Positions 32,101-47,100 of a DNA stretch of 64,000 nt are shown here, piece by piece. Below the pieces are notes generated by a model. It was not told the origin of the DNA. It did not search any database and was given only the letters and a program-made list of their open reading frames with translations. The stretch covers positions 115,932,110 to 115,996,109 of the forward strand of contig OX235279.1 in the NCBI GenBank assembly GCA_944472155.2, given 5' to 3'. Position numbers and translations under genes: made by a program. Positions within the stretch are counted from its first letter, which is position 1. The number at the start of each line of letters is the position of its first letter. The stretch is from Trichobilharzia szidati. Taxonomy: Eukaryota > Platyhelminthes > Trematoda > Strigeidida > Schistosomatidae.

Positions 32101-35100
32101 CACAGTGTTAAACAGTAATACTGACTGATGACGTTTCGAGCACAAACTATTTCTCATAACCATATCAAATTGTCTAGTGTTACCTATCGCCGATGCCTTC
32201 CTCATCTCTTTCGCTTCTCTCACCCACCACTGTTCACTGTCGTTGCGAAGACTTCTTGCTAGTTTGTGTTTGAGCAGCTTTCGCTCCTCAACACATTCGG
32301 AGCTCTCCGGAATCAGTCTTCTTGCGTCAATCAGTCCGGGTGAGGTAGCAGAAATCCACTGGCTCTTACTAACTTCAGGTTATCAACCGCTTTCACAGCT
32401 GTGTCTACAGCTAACTTTATATTGTGCCAGGCTTCCTCAGGAGGACTCTAGCTGTTGGTCTCAGATACGCATTTAGCTATGTCTTCCTCGTATATGGACT
32501 CGGTGTTCTCATCGGATTGGGGGGCGTAACTGCTTCGTTGCCAACAGTTTATTATGCTCGTTTAATCTCAGGCACAAACGTGGGCAACCAGGACGTGATC
32601 AGAGTCTACGCATGTGTTCCAGAATGAGTGGCAGTCTTCTACTGACCCTCACCAACGATACCCTATCGTTATGTGGTCTATCTGAGTCCAGCGTTGATTT
32701 GATGATGGAGGTTGCCAGGTTACGCGGGGTCTCTTTGTGCCTGAAATTATTGCTGACTACGAAAAGATGATTATCTGACCAGAACTGTAAAAGACAATCA
32801 CCGTTGTCGCTTCGTCGGTAAGGAACATCATGCGTGACACCTACATACTTCTCAGTCTGGCACAACTTCCCTACTTCAGTATTGAAGTCGCCTGCTAAAA
32901 CATCTATGTGTGAGCGTTTTGATCTTTGCAGCAAGTTTGACAGTCTCAGGTGGATGTCTTCCTTTAGTTCATCCGAACTGTAGTCGGTTCGGGCGTATGT
33001 AGACAGTATAAAAAGACATCAATGGGTGGCTCAGCCCTTCCTGCTTCTAACGGGCCTATTCTAACGGACCGCACACATGCAACTATCTACTGGGATCCAG
33101 TCGAAAAGTGATTTCTCTGCCCTAACACTCAATGCTATCCCTACACCTGCGGGTTCTCGCGAACTTGCTGAGGTGTCTTCCGACACCCCTATTTGTGGTC
33201 ACAGAATGAAATGAAGATGACTCACTAGCCTGAAGAATAGTGTTGATAGTAGTAGGGAAGCAAGATGATGAGGTTGACAGGGGTAATGGAGAATGATGAT
33301 AACGAGAGCTTCGTGTTCTTTTCGGAGTGTGTGGTCAGTTGTTACATCCCGACTTCCCACAAGGTGGAAGTTGCTTTTTCTTGGGGTACCAGGTAAGGGA
33401 GAGAGAATTTGTGTTGCGTGACCGCGAAGCCCAGGGAACAACTGCTTGAGGCCTGTCACTCATGGCCTGTCTGAACTGGCATCCTGGTTTGGTTCCGTAT
33501 TAGTAAATTACCGCCTGCTATGGACCACCGTAGGGTAAGTCGGGATATACAACTTTCGCAGTCGACGTTTTCTAATCCCCTGTCTCCGTAGTGGAGAGAC
33601 AGCACAGTTGACATGCTGGTCACCTGAGGGTAACAGCTTACTGCTGCTACATTCCTATTCCCCAGCAGTACGACTTTGCCCACACGGTGTAGAAAAACAC
33701 CTTACACTATGCCGGTAACTGCTTTTAGTCTAATCTCCACGCAAACAATCTTCCTCGCATGGTAAGACATGCAGGAACATTACTTTCAGTCAGTGTAGCT
33801 TGTTGGTTCATCGCGATATGCAAGCCCGACCACCACGTGAACGTAGGAGATATCGTTACGGAGATCCATGAAATGGATCTCAGCTCATCATTGTTCTTTT
33901 GTTTTATTTGCTCTATATTTGCGTGAAATAAGGAGTGTGGTGACTTGAACTGCTGGACTTATTTGCAAAGTTCTACGCCTAATCTCATTCAGAAAATGAA
34001 TTCAACTCTTTCTAGGGAAAGTTTATTTCATCAGAGCTCAATGCCTCCATTATTGAGGGGCCGATTTTTCACTTGGTTATCAATAGTTGATGGTGTTCTA
34101 TCCCAACTTCACTTTTCTTAGCACGGTATTTTCCTTAAAACAATTTGTTGGCCAATATAGTTTGCGCACACCCGATATCTATGGTCGGCCTGAATTTGGG
34201 CTACCGATATCCATGCTGAAAATTCCACACTTGTACTGAAAATACGGTGTGGAATCAAGCTGTAAATCAAAAAAAATAATAAATAAAATTTGTATATCGT
34301 GTTTCTGTCTGTGATAGTATTCGTGTCTGAAGAGTAACCAATGAATATTTATGTAATCGAGTCAGGAGTTTAAATTGTTAGTGAGAGGTTTTAAATGATG
34401 AAAACAAACAACAATGGAGATTACTAGTGAATAATTACTCACCAGAATTTATGGGGAAAAAATTGAAGTTAGTGAAAACAAAAGTAGCCATATAATTAAT
34501 GAGGAATACAAAGCCGTCCTATTACTCCTCATATAACGGCGGAACAACAGGTGTCCTATGTCGGAAGCTGGAATTAAGGTGGCAGTGAAAACAACCGACT
34601 GAATCAGGGACAAAATTGGTCGGTTTTAAGGACTCGATAAACCCAATTAGGAAAAATAATACAATTTACCAGATACCATGTAACTACCGTGAGGACAATT
34701 ACATAAGTTAGATTGGTAGATGAGGATCAGTTAGATCATCGGAACGTAGGAATTTAAGTCGATCTAGAATGATTGACTCTGATGAACTGAATAACCTAGA
34801 AAATTGCCGTGTCATTGCAGTTCCTTCATTTGTACGTAATCACACAACCGGGTGGAATAGGCCAAGAGTATTATATAGTAATATAATGTGGTGGAGACAG
34901 AGAGATTAATCGCCTAATCTTTGTCGATCGAATGAACACCAAAAGATGCAACGCCTATACCGGATATATGGAAATTGCGATAAAAACAGGAAGCAGTAGA
35001 ATTTAAAAAAAAAGCAAATCAGAAAGTCGTGTTAATAAATTTTTAAGATTGTGAGCCATAAATTATGCTTGAAACTCCATCCAGTAATTATTACTGTATC

Positions 35101-38100
35101 ACTGTGCACCATATATAAAAGTAAGCTTATCTAATATGATACAAACAGACTTTTACTAATGATCCATTTAGTGTTATTCACTAATGCTCCAACGATATAG
35201 ACAGCCTCTGTATGAACACTTAGTTTTACTCAGAAACTTGGAATGTATTGAGACAGTCATCTACAGTTCACCTTGCTTTTGCTTATCTCTTCATCCTTCA
35301 GTGTACTCAAATTCATTTTTGTCTGGATGTATAGCGTCTCTTTAAGGTTTATTGGGTGTTGCTTCGGAAAATTAGTGTATTGTGCATGCAAATATCAATC
35401 AAGTTGGTAGCTTTAAGAAAACAGGACGTCATCAATTTGACTGCTTTCAGAAAAATCTTTCTTTTTTTCTTCTTCAGTGCTTACCAGTATTAAAATGATA
35501 GCCTACAAAAAAAAAAACTTCAAGAAAAGAGATTCTCTAAACCATCTAATATCTAATCAGTTAGTGTTTTGACGACTTCAATGATCCCCCCGGTGTTTTC
35601 TTAGATGGATAAAAGAAAATCTGATTAGTTTCGCTGATACTGTCACATCACAGCGGATCAAATTCAGTTGCGTATCTTTTCAGATCAAGTAAAGTTTTCC
35701 TACATTGATGCTGAAACACTTACCGAACTAACTTGATGTTGATTGGGAACATTTTGACTATTAGGTATATTAGGAACATTTGAACTACGAATTCTTTGAT
35801 TTGGACGCGTCCCCACCTCTTTCTTTGATGGAATATAATGAGCGTTGGACTGATTCCTTTGAATTTGATGCCGATGATGCTGTTGATTATTATTATTATT
35901 TGTATGATTTTGATGATGGTGTTGTTGACGTTGTTGTTGTTGTTTCTGAAATTGATTAATAAAACGATGACGATTAGAAGATGATTTTGATGAAGAAGAG
36001 AATAATAACAATAAATCATCTGACTGCCATTTGGAAAGCGGTACAGACAATATTGGATCAGGCAGAATTGGACGATCAACAATAAAATTCTACACAGAAA
36101 AAAATATACGTATGCAGCACAATTATTAATACATACATGTGTTTAGAGATGACAAAAGTATTAGGGCATCAGTGTGTATTATTATTATTATTATTAATCA
36201 AGATGTCCAGCCCAAAAAAATTGCAATTTACACGTACGCACATTCATACATAAATAGATCAGCGTTGCAGGGCCAAAAACGAAATTGCATAATAGAGCAG
36301 ATTTTCATCATCACAAATAAGTTACAAGCAAATACAAATAACAAGAATAGTGATAATCAATCAAGGACATGATACACACACAAACACACACAAGCACATA
36401 ATCAGGTGTGCGTAGATATCAAATATATACACAGAAAAACAATGTTACCCCATCATGTACATACACAAAAGAAGTCCAGTACGATAGATGTGTATAACCA
36501 ACAGGAAAAAAAGGAAAAGAAAACAAAATTTTTTCATTCAATGCAAATAATTTATATTCCTAAGAAAAAGTCAACCAGTTGTACAATAAACGGAGTCCTA
36601 TTTAGTTGTTCCGAATTTTGAGGAAATAACAAACTTGCCTCTCTTCTTTTCGTTTCAACATTTTTAAGCTTTCGTGTGATGGCCTCAGTATAAAGGTATC
36701 ACCTTACTAGTAAATGTTAACTATCGGTCCAAACTGATTGATTATGTCAAACATTTTGGATTGAATATAATAAAATGCTGGAAGTGTAATGAAGAAAAGA
36801 CCGAGGAGGCTGAAAGGGATGTTTATTTGGTGAAATGTATGGTACATAGGTAAATTTGGTATACCATATTCTCAACCGGCCATTTGCACATCATTTACCA
36901 CATCCTTGAGGAATTGGTCGAATATCGTCACATTCGATAGCTTCTTGGATTCTGCATCATATGGCAACATTCTTCTCATGGTTCTCTTCTTTGATTGCTC
37001 TTTCCAGTGTGCCAAACGTATTGTTACTTTTCTGAATTCGTTTCTGATATACTACTTAATCTGATTATAAGTAGTACTCACCACAGAAGTACTTCACTAC
37101 TTTATTTAACCTCTGTCAGTGATGTTAGCTTCTATGGCTTTCGTATCTTTTCAACCGCTAGTTTGATTTCCTTAAATGTTCATCTTTTTGTTTTGATCGT
37201 ATGTGCTTGAGTACAGATCACAGTGTTGTAAAGTGAAAAGCATTATTTCCTTCATTTACTAAGTACAAGTTGGATAAGTGAGTTTTTGGTATTTGGAACA
37301 ACCAAATAAAACAATCTAATATGAATGAAAGAAAGGAGAACACTAATATCTGTAGCATAACCAACTTTCCCGAATTAAATTAAACTGTAACAAAGCCGAA
37401 AATTCCTTTGAATCTGACTCAAAACGTATTAATCCTGAGATGAAACAAAGAGAGTCACAACAATGCTGTTAATCTCCTTACCAATACATTAATGGTAACA
37501 TAATCAAATTAACCTCACATAGGCAGAAGTCACCGCTACGAGGATAAAATGAAATAACATACAGAGGGACAGAAAGACACTACATTTTTCAATTCATAAA
37601 AATGGACCAAGATTTTAAAAGGAGATTGAGTAGTAGACGTGGTCAAAAAAGAAACTAGCAGAAACAGTATACAACGACAGAAACCACTGCTGATCTTATT
37701 TATCGTAAGGTTCATCAGCTAAGTGCATTTGAGATTTCGGTGATAAAGTCGATATCCTAAAATGTGTCGTCTTCGTTTTGCACACATGAGATTACGTTTG
37801 TTTCCTACACATAAAATGCATGCATATTCACAAACAGTCAAGATGAAAATTTCTTACGACCAAAAAATTACGTATGTCAAAGCAAGGGGAATAAGCTTTG
37901 CAGCAGATAATGTGGAGAGCTGTTTACCAGGCTCCTCTTCAGCTGCCAACAGCCTAAAAGGTAATTTGGATTGATGAATTAAGTACATACAACTGTGTTC
38001 TACTAAATATAAGGCATACATGAAGACGATGGTTTAAGGAAACAACAATGAGTGAAATATGATGGCGTCATCATCACAACCGATACGAAAAGAAGCTAGC

Positions 38101-41100
38101 TACTTGTAATAAGTCTGCAAAACGATTCGAGAGGTTATGCTGAACGGCTTACATCAAATACCAATAAGCCAGCAACACACAGGGAAAAAGGATCGGGCAA
38201 TAACCCATAGCTAGTGTATTATTCCCTAGTAATACACATAACAGCACTCCAAATATGAGTTTAGATTCATAGAAAAAGCCCAGAAGGCAAGGAAATCGCT
38301 ATTTAAACTGAAACAACAAGTCAAGATGCCTTTAGATCGAAATAATAAAATCGAATCTCACTTTTATCATCCATATAGTTACGTGACAGCGTACATCACA
38401 TGAATGTTTTGAACGTTGACTAGATAAATTGATACATTGTAATAGTCAGCATTGATCTAGTTTTAACCACAAATTTTAAAATAAGTTAAATAAGGCGAAC
38501 AGCATATTAACGAACTGTACAGTATTCATTGTCAGTTAACTGTCGAACTGAATTTCTTGCATCGTTCCGAGGGCTGTGTACGCTTGTACTGTACTAACAC
38601 TTCTGACACTTTCTTCATAAATTACAGCCTTCATCAACTCAAGCAACTTCTCAAAACATTGTACGATATGGTTTAGAATACTTTATTTGTTTAAAATCAA
38701 AAGTGAATACACTTCTGACAGGATTATCTCGTATGCGTTGAACATACTCAGTTTCTGAAAGATTCACTTCCCCATCCTCACTAAATCATATATTTTACTG
38801 TCGATGCACCACATAACAGGAAAATTCTGAACTTAAATTCGAAAATTCGATGGAAACGGTTACTTCCAGTGACTAAGTTTTCAAGTTCAAGCAGCCACAC
38901 TCCATATAGGACGCAGAAAAACACAGAAAGAAGCAATACAAACAATTTATAGTAAGCGAAAATTTATGGAGGGGGAAATAATAGTGTATCTGAGAGTTAA
39001 TATGAAATGAATACATCTGCAACATGTAAAAAGATTTTGGGTCGTATCACCAATAGACTCAGTCATCGGTATGTGCAACGCATTTCCTAACCATCTCAAG
39101 CGATTCAACATCACAGCTTCATCGACTGACTGACTTACCCTCATTACCTAACATTAAACCTCTCTATAACCTCAAAATGACTCAACATACTATATGTACC
39201 AGCTGACACACGAGACAAAACGCAAATATCTGTGGTGAAAGACAGCTACTCCTACTGTACCTTCCACTTCCAATGGACACATCACATAATCATGAAGAAT
39301 GACAAGGAGAAATGCTGAGCAGTACGCACGTGTGACATACTCACTCGGAACTTTCTTCACAACCAGATATTACCACTGCACCACTCGGTCGTCAGAGTCG
39401 AATGACGCCTTCAGGTCAACAAATATGGCGATTGTTGGACGCTGGTTACTATGGCTGTGTTTCAGAATCTATCAGAGGAGGAAAATCTGATCGATTTACC
39501 CTCTTCCTAACCCAAAGCCTGTTTAATTTCTTGAGATTTTTCTCCTGAGCACCACTTAATCTATGCATGATAATATATTCTATAACATGAAATACCATAT
39601 TAGTCAAGCTAATTTCCCTATAGTTATCACGGGAATACTTGTTTCACTTCTAAGAGACTGTGATAATAAATGACCTGAACTATTTTAACGGGACCATGTC
39701 AAACATCCTCTGTTATCTAAGTCAACCTAGACAACAGTTCTTCAGCACCATCCTTATTCATATCCGGAGTCATTCTAGATGTGCTTCGTTTCAGAAAACA
39801 AGCAGCCTTTGTAACCTCAGTCATGGAGGGAGAACTGAGTTCCATATCCCATTCAGGTAGGCATTAGATATTTAGCAAACTGAGCGAGACCGTTGACCAG
39901 TTGAATGGTTCCTCAGTGTTCTTTCCAACATTCTAGTCGTCTGTCCTGAGGGCTAATTAATGCACCGCTTTTCTGGGAGGTTATCTCAATTATGATCCAC
40001 CTTTTACAACGTGTTTCCTTAATTAGCCTGAATATTTGTCTTGAGTTACATATTACCAGTGCCCCTTTCATCACTTTTTCTTACGTCGCTCACCAATGTT
40101 CACGTTCATTGTGGAGACATTTCGTCAGTCTGTGTTTAAGCAGCTTCCGCTCTTCATAGTGTCCGGAGCCCATCGGAATCAGTCTTCTTGAATCTATCAC
40201 CTCGGATGAAGCAACAGAGATACGCTGGCATTTCCTAAACAATGTTTCTAGCTTATCGGTCATTATCGTTGTTTCTACAGCTTATTGGATATTATGCTAG
40301 GCTTCCTCAGTATTAGTATCGCTGTCAGTCTTAGACACGCGTTCAGTTATTTCTTCCTTCAATAGGAACTCGGTGTCCTGACAAAGTTGGTGGAAGGGAT
40401 GACTGCTTCGCTGCCTGTGTCCACATGGTTACACATAGGACGAGTGAATTACGATATTATGGTAACTACTTGATTCTAACTGCAGGGTCTATAGGAACAT
40501 TTTGTTGCAACCACTGCAGCTCGGTGGGTCATTTCAACATGGAATCCCGATCACCATGTCAAGGTAGGAAATATCGGTCCCGCGGTCGGAATACGTAATT
40601 TATGTTCCACATGATTCCTCTGTTTCAGATTCACAATAGAATCAAAACAAGCGAAATCATAGCGAAATGCATGTGTTTCGAATAAACTGATGAACATTTT
40701 AATGTTTATTAAGTGCTCTTGTTTTCTAGATCCTATTTAATTAATGGAGATTGGTGAGGTGACTAACCTTGTGTTGTAAAATGACAAATGAATTTTGACT
40801 ACATTCACCGCTGAAACTCGCTAAAATCTAATTGTTTAAGGATGTTATTAAAAAATAAAGATACCGTCGGTATTTTAATCGGACAGACAAAGAAAGTCGC
40901 AAAACCAGCAAAAAAAAATTGTTGACGATTTTCAACTCAGTATACAAGTTAAGTAACTCGGTTATACAGATTCAAAAAAAAGGGTTAAGCTAACTATTTA
41001 ACTAAGAAATGCATCGTACTTCTAATCCATTTTTCTTATCCACTTATTAGTAAACTCAGTTAGTGCAAAAATTAATTAGCCTCATGTTTAAACATATTAT

Positions 41101-44100
41101 TCTATTGCCTTAAAATTATAATATTTACTATGATTGGCGTGGCCGCTAAGAAATTAAAAACTGTATGTATATGGTAGAACTTGGTTAACCAGAACAGGTT
41201 TTTCATGTATCCCACTATGAGCCACACATCGTGTGAGAGCTAATGATACTAAGCAGGTGAACTGGATGAAGTGGATGGACCAAGATTTGAACCTGATTGA
41301 CTTGCTGGTTTCAACGTAGAACTTTGAACCAATGTGCAGCAGCTACTAACCACACACGTAATACACTTAAATCAACCACAGTTTCAACCAGCTATCATGC
41401 GAATTATATATATTTATATATATAGTCATTTGACACTGATTTTTGTGGAGCATCTTGTCAAAAAGCTGCAAAAAACTATTACAATTATTTGACTTTGAAA
41501 CGCTGAATCTTTGGATATAATATTGTATATCAATTACACCTATAACTATCTATTTGCCACTCTGTGCTTGTTTAACACTAACTAATACCTATAATTATAT
41601 ATATATTGATGGATTAACATGTTCAAGTTGACTCAAGTCAGTGAGTCTATGATTTTGGTATCATTTTGGTTAACTGTAATTGACTGTGATATTATTATTG
41701 TTGTTGTCTCTTGTTACCCTTCTTGTTGTGAATTATTTTCTCGTGCTGGTGTTTTTCTGCTTGCTTATTCCCTGTTTCCCTAGTTTTAAGGGGAGCAACC
41801 CACAAGGTCGCTTCTCTCTAAATTTTAATTTAATGTAACAATCCCCCTTCCCAGGCGTGAGGCTAGCAACCCCACCCTGTAAACAAACCTGCTACAGAAA
41901 CTTCAGCACGATGTATCTCCTTGAGACAAAAGAAAAAGTCTGTGTGGGGACATGGAATGTCCGTACCATGTATGAGATTGACAAAGCTGCCCAGATCGCA
42001 AACGAAATAAAAAGATACAGAATTCAAGTACTGGGAATATGTGAAAGCAGATGGAACGGGAATGGACTCACCAAATTGTCAACGGGTGAATCAGCGACCA
42101 ACTCCGATCACCCGGAAGATAACCACTCGCACACCGAGGGCGTGGCTATCATAATGTCACCACCGGCAACGAAGGCCCTGATGCAATGGGAGGTGATCTC
42201 GCCCAGGATAATGACCGCCAGATTCAACTCCAAAGGAAGGAAAGTGTCAATTATACAATGCTATGCACCCACAAACAACGCAGACCTCGAAAAGAAAGAA
42301 TTCTACAGACAACTACAGGCAACAATGGACAATACTCCAGCTGGTGACATTAAAATACTAATGGGAGACATGAACGCCAAACTGGGATCAGACAACACAG
42401 GAAGGGAACTCATCACGGGTAGAGAAGCACTCGGAGAAATGAATGAAAACGGAGAACTCTTCGCCGACTTCTGCGCCTTCAATGAACTAGTGATTGGTGG
42501 CAGCGTATACAAACACAAGGATATCCACAAGGCTACATGGGTGTCACCAGATGAGTGAACCAAAAACCAAATCGACTTCATCTCAATCTCAAGGAAGTGG
42601 AGGCGCAGCCTGCTGGACACAAAAGTAAGAAGAGGAGCAGACATTGGCTCAGACCACTATCTCGTACAAGGGACAATCCAAATCAAATTAAAAGCTTTCA
42701 GAGAATCAGGAGCTGCAGATAGACCATAAGCCAAGTTCAACACTCAAAAACTGAAGGACCAGGACACAAAGGACATCTTCACTGCAACCATAAAGGACAA
42801 AGCCGAGACACAAATCAACACTGGCGAAGAGGTCAGCGTCGAAAAGCACTGGAACAACTTGAAGACAGTGTGGAGTCAAACCTGCATGGAAGTTCTAGGC
42901 AGAAAGAAGAGACAGGACAAACAATGGCTCACTACGGACACTTGGAAACTAATAGAAGAGAGAGGGATGGTGAAACATAAGATTCTCCAGTGCACCGACG
43001 AGCAACAGAAACAGGAGTTGAATGCAAGCTACAAGACACTGAACAAAAGAGTAAAGAAGAGTGCCAGAGGAGACAAAAGAAAGTACTATGAAACCATGGC
43101 AAGTGAAGCAGAACAAGCTGCAGGCAAAGGAGAACTCGCAACACTCTACCAAACTACTAGGTACCTCTCAGGCAAAAATTCGTCACAAATTAAGCCAGTG
43201 AAGGATGACAATGGAAAGTCACTCACCAAACAACTGGAGCAAAGGAAACACTGGGCTGAACACTTCAAAAGACTCCTAAATCGACCACCACCGACAACCC
43301 AACCAACAATACCCACAACGGAGATAGAGAGCTACTAGTGAACACCAACCCCCCGACGAAAGCAGAGGTCCTGAAGGCAATCAAGATGCTAAAAGCTGGA
43401 AAAGCGACAGGATCAGATGGAATCCCAGCAGACGCTTTGAAAATGGACTTGATGACATCACTACTGGAGAAGGTGTGGAAAGAGGGCAAAGTACCCGAGG
43501 ATTGGAAGAAAGGATACTTATTCAAACTACTCAAGAAAGGAGGCCTAAGTCAATGCAAGAACTGGCGCGGAATTATGCTCCTGTCCATCCCAAGCAAAAT
43601 ACTAAGCCGCATCATCCTGGAGAGAATCAAACATCCCCTGGAAGAAGAACTTCGACCGGAACAGGCTGGATTCAGGAGAAACAAGTCATGTATTGATCAC
43701 ATCGCCACATTACGGATCATCATTGAACAAAACTTGGAATGACAGTCACCTCTCTATCTCAACTTCATCGACTTTGGAATGGCCTTCGACAGCGTCGATC
43801 GAGAGGTGATTTGGCAACTACTTCGCTATTACGGGGTGCCGCTGACAATCATACATCTCATCCAACAGTTGTACAATGCTGCATGCCAAGTAATCCACAA
43901 CGGGAAACTTACGGAATCCTTCGAAGTGAAGACAGGAGTAAGACAGGGTTGGCTACTATCGCCAATGATTTTCCTGATTGCAGTAGATTGGATAATGCGA
44001 CAGACAGCGGGCAGTGAGGAAACAGGCATAAAATGGACTCACACAAAGAACTTGGAGGATCTGGACTTCGCCGATGATATATGCCTGATTTCCCACAAAC

Positions 44101-47100
44101 TGGAAGATATGCAAGTGAAAAGTAACAAGTTGGCAGAAGAAGCATCAAAGATAGGACTCCAGGTGAACATAGAGAAAACGGAGGTGATGAAGATTCCTGG
44201 CCAACAGCAACAGCCACAGCAACAACAACAGACAGCTATCAGCATAAATGGAAGGAACCTGAAAGAAACTACCTCCTTTACCTACCTGGGAAGCATCGTT
44301 CCAACTACAGGCGGAACTGACGAGGATATCAAAGCAAGGATCGGGAAAGCAAGGCAAGCTTTCATTACTCTCAAGTCTGTGTGGAGGTCAACAACATTCA
44401 GCGTCAAAAGTAAGATCGGGATTTTATACTCCAATGTGAAGTCAGTACTACTATACGGATCAGAGACTTGGCGTGTCACAAAGAGCACCTCAAACAAGCT
44501 ACAGACATTCATTAACAGATGTCTTCGCTCAATGCTCAAGATCAGATGACCGGAAAGGATCAGCAACAAAGATCTCTGGGAGCGAACCAACCAGGAACCG
44601 ATTGTGAAACAAATAGGCAGGAAGAAATGGAGATGGATTGGCCATACTCTGAGGAAACCATCAAGTGACATCACTAGACAAGCCATCGCTCGAGTGGAAC
44701 CCGAAAGGGAAGCGACGAGTTGGTCGTCCAAGGGTGACTTGGAGGAGATCATGTGAAGAGGAGATGAAAACGTGTGGGCAGACGTGGAGCCAGGTGAAAA
44801 CTCTAGCAGAGAACCGAACGCAATGGAGACGCATGGCTGAAGCCCTATGTTCCTCTAGGAACTAAAGGAAATAATAATAATAATGACACTGCTACACTGA
44901 CTGAATATGTCTTATCAATTAAATTGTAAACCTACAAACATAGGAAGACAGAACAAATGATTAGCTGTTAAAACTCATTCGTCAACTTCAGTCCATGAAG
45001 CGTGCAAGTCCACGGATGATCGATGAATCCAAATCTTATGTTAATTTTTTTGTTTCATGCTCTGTTGATTGAAGATTGAAATTCATCTGGCAATCGAGTG
45101 ATTGAATGGTAATGTGTTCACTACGTAAACTAAGAATTCTGGATTCCATCTCGGATGGAGTACTGGGTGTATGCTACCCAAGTTAGAAAGAAATTTCTTA
45201 CTCAAGTCAGAAATTGACCTGAACTTCTATGTCTTTAACCAAACTTATTTTTACATCAACAGATAATACTGTCATTATACCACGGTCGATAAATGTATAC
45301 GTATTAGTACTTTAAAGAGCACAAAACCATTGCAAACGATAATGTAAAAACAATTTTTAAATACTTAGATAGATGGAGATGCTTACGTCCATGTTGATCT
45401 CTAATTTATACTTGGCAATCTCCTCTGGAGTTAAATCGTCGATATATTCATCACCAGAATGCTGACGAGTTTTAGGATCTCCTATGATAAACGAAAGGCA
45501 GAAACAAAATTTAATTGTACACAATGCAATAGATCAAATTACTTTTCGGATTACATAATGTTAGCAGTAATTCTTACCCATTCATATAGTTGCATGAAAT
45601 TTCTTTGTCTTACAGTATTAGTTGGCATTTTCTTACACAGGGTTGCCATCAGAAGTATTCGGAAAGGCTAGCAACATCATATCTGAAACTTGAAGTTGAA
45701 GTATAGTAATAGAAATGCATACAATCTGCTTAGTTGCCACACGCTTGGTTTGTCACGATTCACAAAACTTAAGCATTTTTAATTTATTTGATTATAACAT
45801 TTTTTACGGCACGTGGCAAAAGTTGATAGTGCATATTTGTAACCTCAATAATTCTTCACCTTTAAGTGGAATCACATCATTATCACTTAATAATGTACTC
45901 AGCTTTTGGTGATTTGTCTATATATTTTTTGCAATCGATTTGGCGACATATGAATTATCTTCGTTAGTATTAGGACACATTGATGTTTCAACTTGCTGTT
46001 GTAAATATAATATGAAAGGAGAATTAGTCCTTATTTTTCTTAGCATAGGCAGAAATACGATTGGCAGATAAAAGATTCATTTTTGTTTAATCGTTTACTG
46101 CCTTGGACTTTGCACTTGCTTCAACGTCGACTACTGTGCTGGAATCACTAAACTGCCTGTCGTTTAATTCGTAATGCGTAGTTTAAAATAACAACACACT
46201 TAAAGTTTCACTGTTCATTTTTGAAGGTCTTTTCAGGTATGTTATTTAACCGCATTGTCTGGTTTATAAATATTCTGAAGATTTTCGAAACTCATGAAAA
46301 CGAGAGAGCATATAAAGTTGACCCAGCTGGGAAGAAATCGTAGGATGTGAATCAAACAAAACTAATCTCAGCGGTTAAAATAATAACTTAACGACGACGA
46401 CTATGAGACAGACAAAAAAACACAGTGACTATATGTGTAAAGCCAAATCTATAACAATAAGTTCATCAGGAAGAAAAATTAGTCCAACCGCATAAAACCA
46501 GTCTTAGAGACAATACAATAATAGGTCACCTATAAAATGGGTAGATTCTCATCACTCTTATAAAGAAAACCTGACAAAAATCAGGTATTTTATTAGAATC
46601 CAGATGCAATCCCTTTAACGAAATTCATTAGATTTATTACTCTATATCCATAACACAGTGTGACAGTGGTCTGCGGGCAAAGTCGTACTGCTGGGGAAAA
46701 GGGATGTAGCAGCAGTAAGCAGCATGCCAGCTATACTGTCTCTACACTACGGAGAGAGGGGATCAGAAAAGATCGACTGCGAAAGTTGTAAATGGGTGAG
46801 TTTGAAGGAAGGACGACGTTACCTATCGTTGTCGCTTCGTAGTCTCCGCTTACGACCTAACAGACTGCAGTTCGGATGAATTAAAGAATAATTTCTACCG
46901 AAAAGCGACTTCCATGCTCAAGTAATGAAGTTAGGCCACACTGAGTAGCATGGAGGTGGCAAGTATGAAGTTCCCTGCCGAAGAGCAGACCACGGTGGAC
47001 GTCTTCTACAGTTCTGTTCAGATAATCACCTATTCCTAATCAGAAATAACTTCAGACACAAAGAGAGTCATTGTCTAACCTGGCGACCTCCATCACCATA

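Larger units (their letters stand above)
30270..33890 (-). mobile_element. RTE-B (SR2/Perere-3-like) retrotransposon, nearly full length but decayed
   Basis: Minus strand in order: a 5' part (33890-33200), endonuclease (33190-32600; YARTDYSSDE and LAGDFNTEVG), reverse transcriptase fingers (31812-31400; GPDGITPQVFKDGG, HRGISLTNMVSEV, HAGFRQEKGCTDQIF), and the C-terminal region (31060-30480), then the family 3' end near 30270-30345. The active-site segment is deleted between about 31290 and 31310. An R-family fragment interrupts it at 32070-32182. Many stops are present. Confidence 0.82.
41840..44885 (+). mobile_element. RTE-like retrotransposon (family A), nearly complete
   Basis: Endonuclease, reverse transcriptase and C-terminal domain in order on the plus strand, ending in the (AAT)n tail at 44869-44885. 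This is the best copy of the family in the window and a guide to the fragments at 4.2-6.9 and 24.5-26.1 kb. Damage is limited: in-frame stops at 42556, 42727, 43740 and 44547, one frameshift near 43320 and one near 44690. The 5' boundary is uncertain and may lie upstream near 41690. Confidence 0.85.

Noticed and set aside
35720..36082. Ile/Asn-rich second frame on the minus strand
   Set aside because: It is an out-of-frame reading of the Asn/Gln exon; the splice phases support the other frame.
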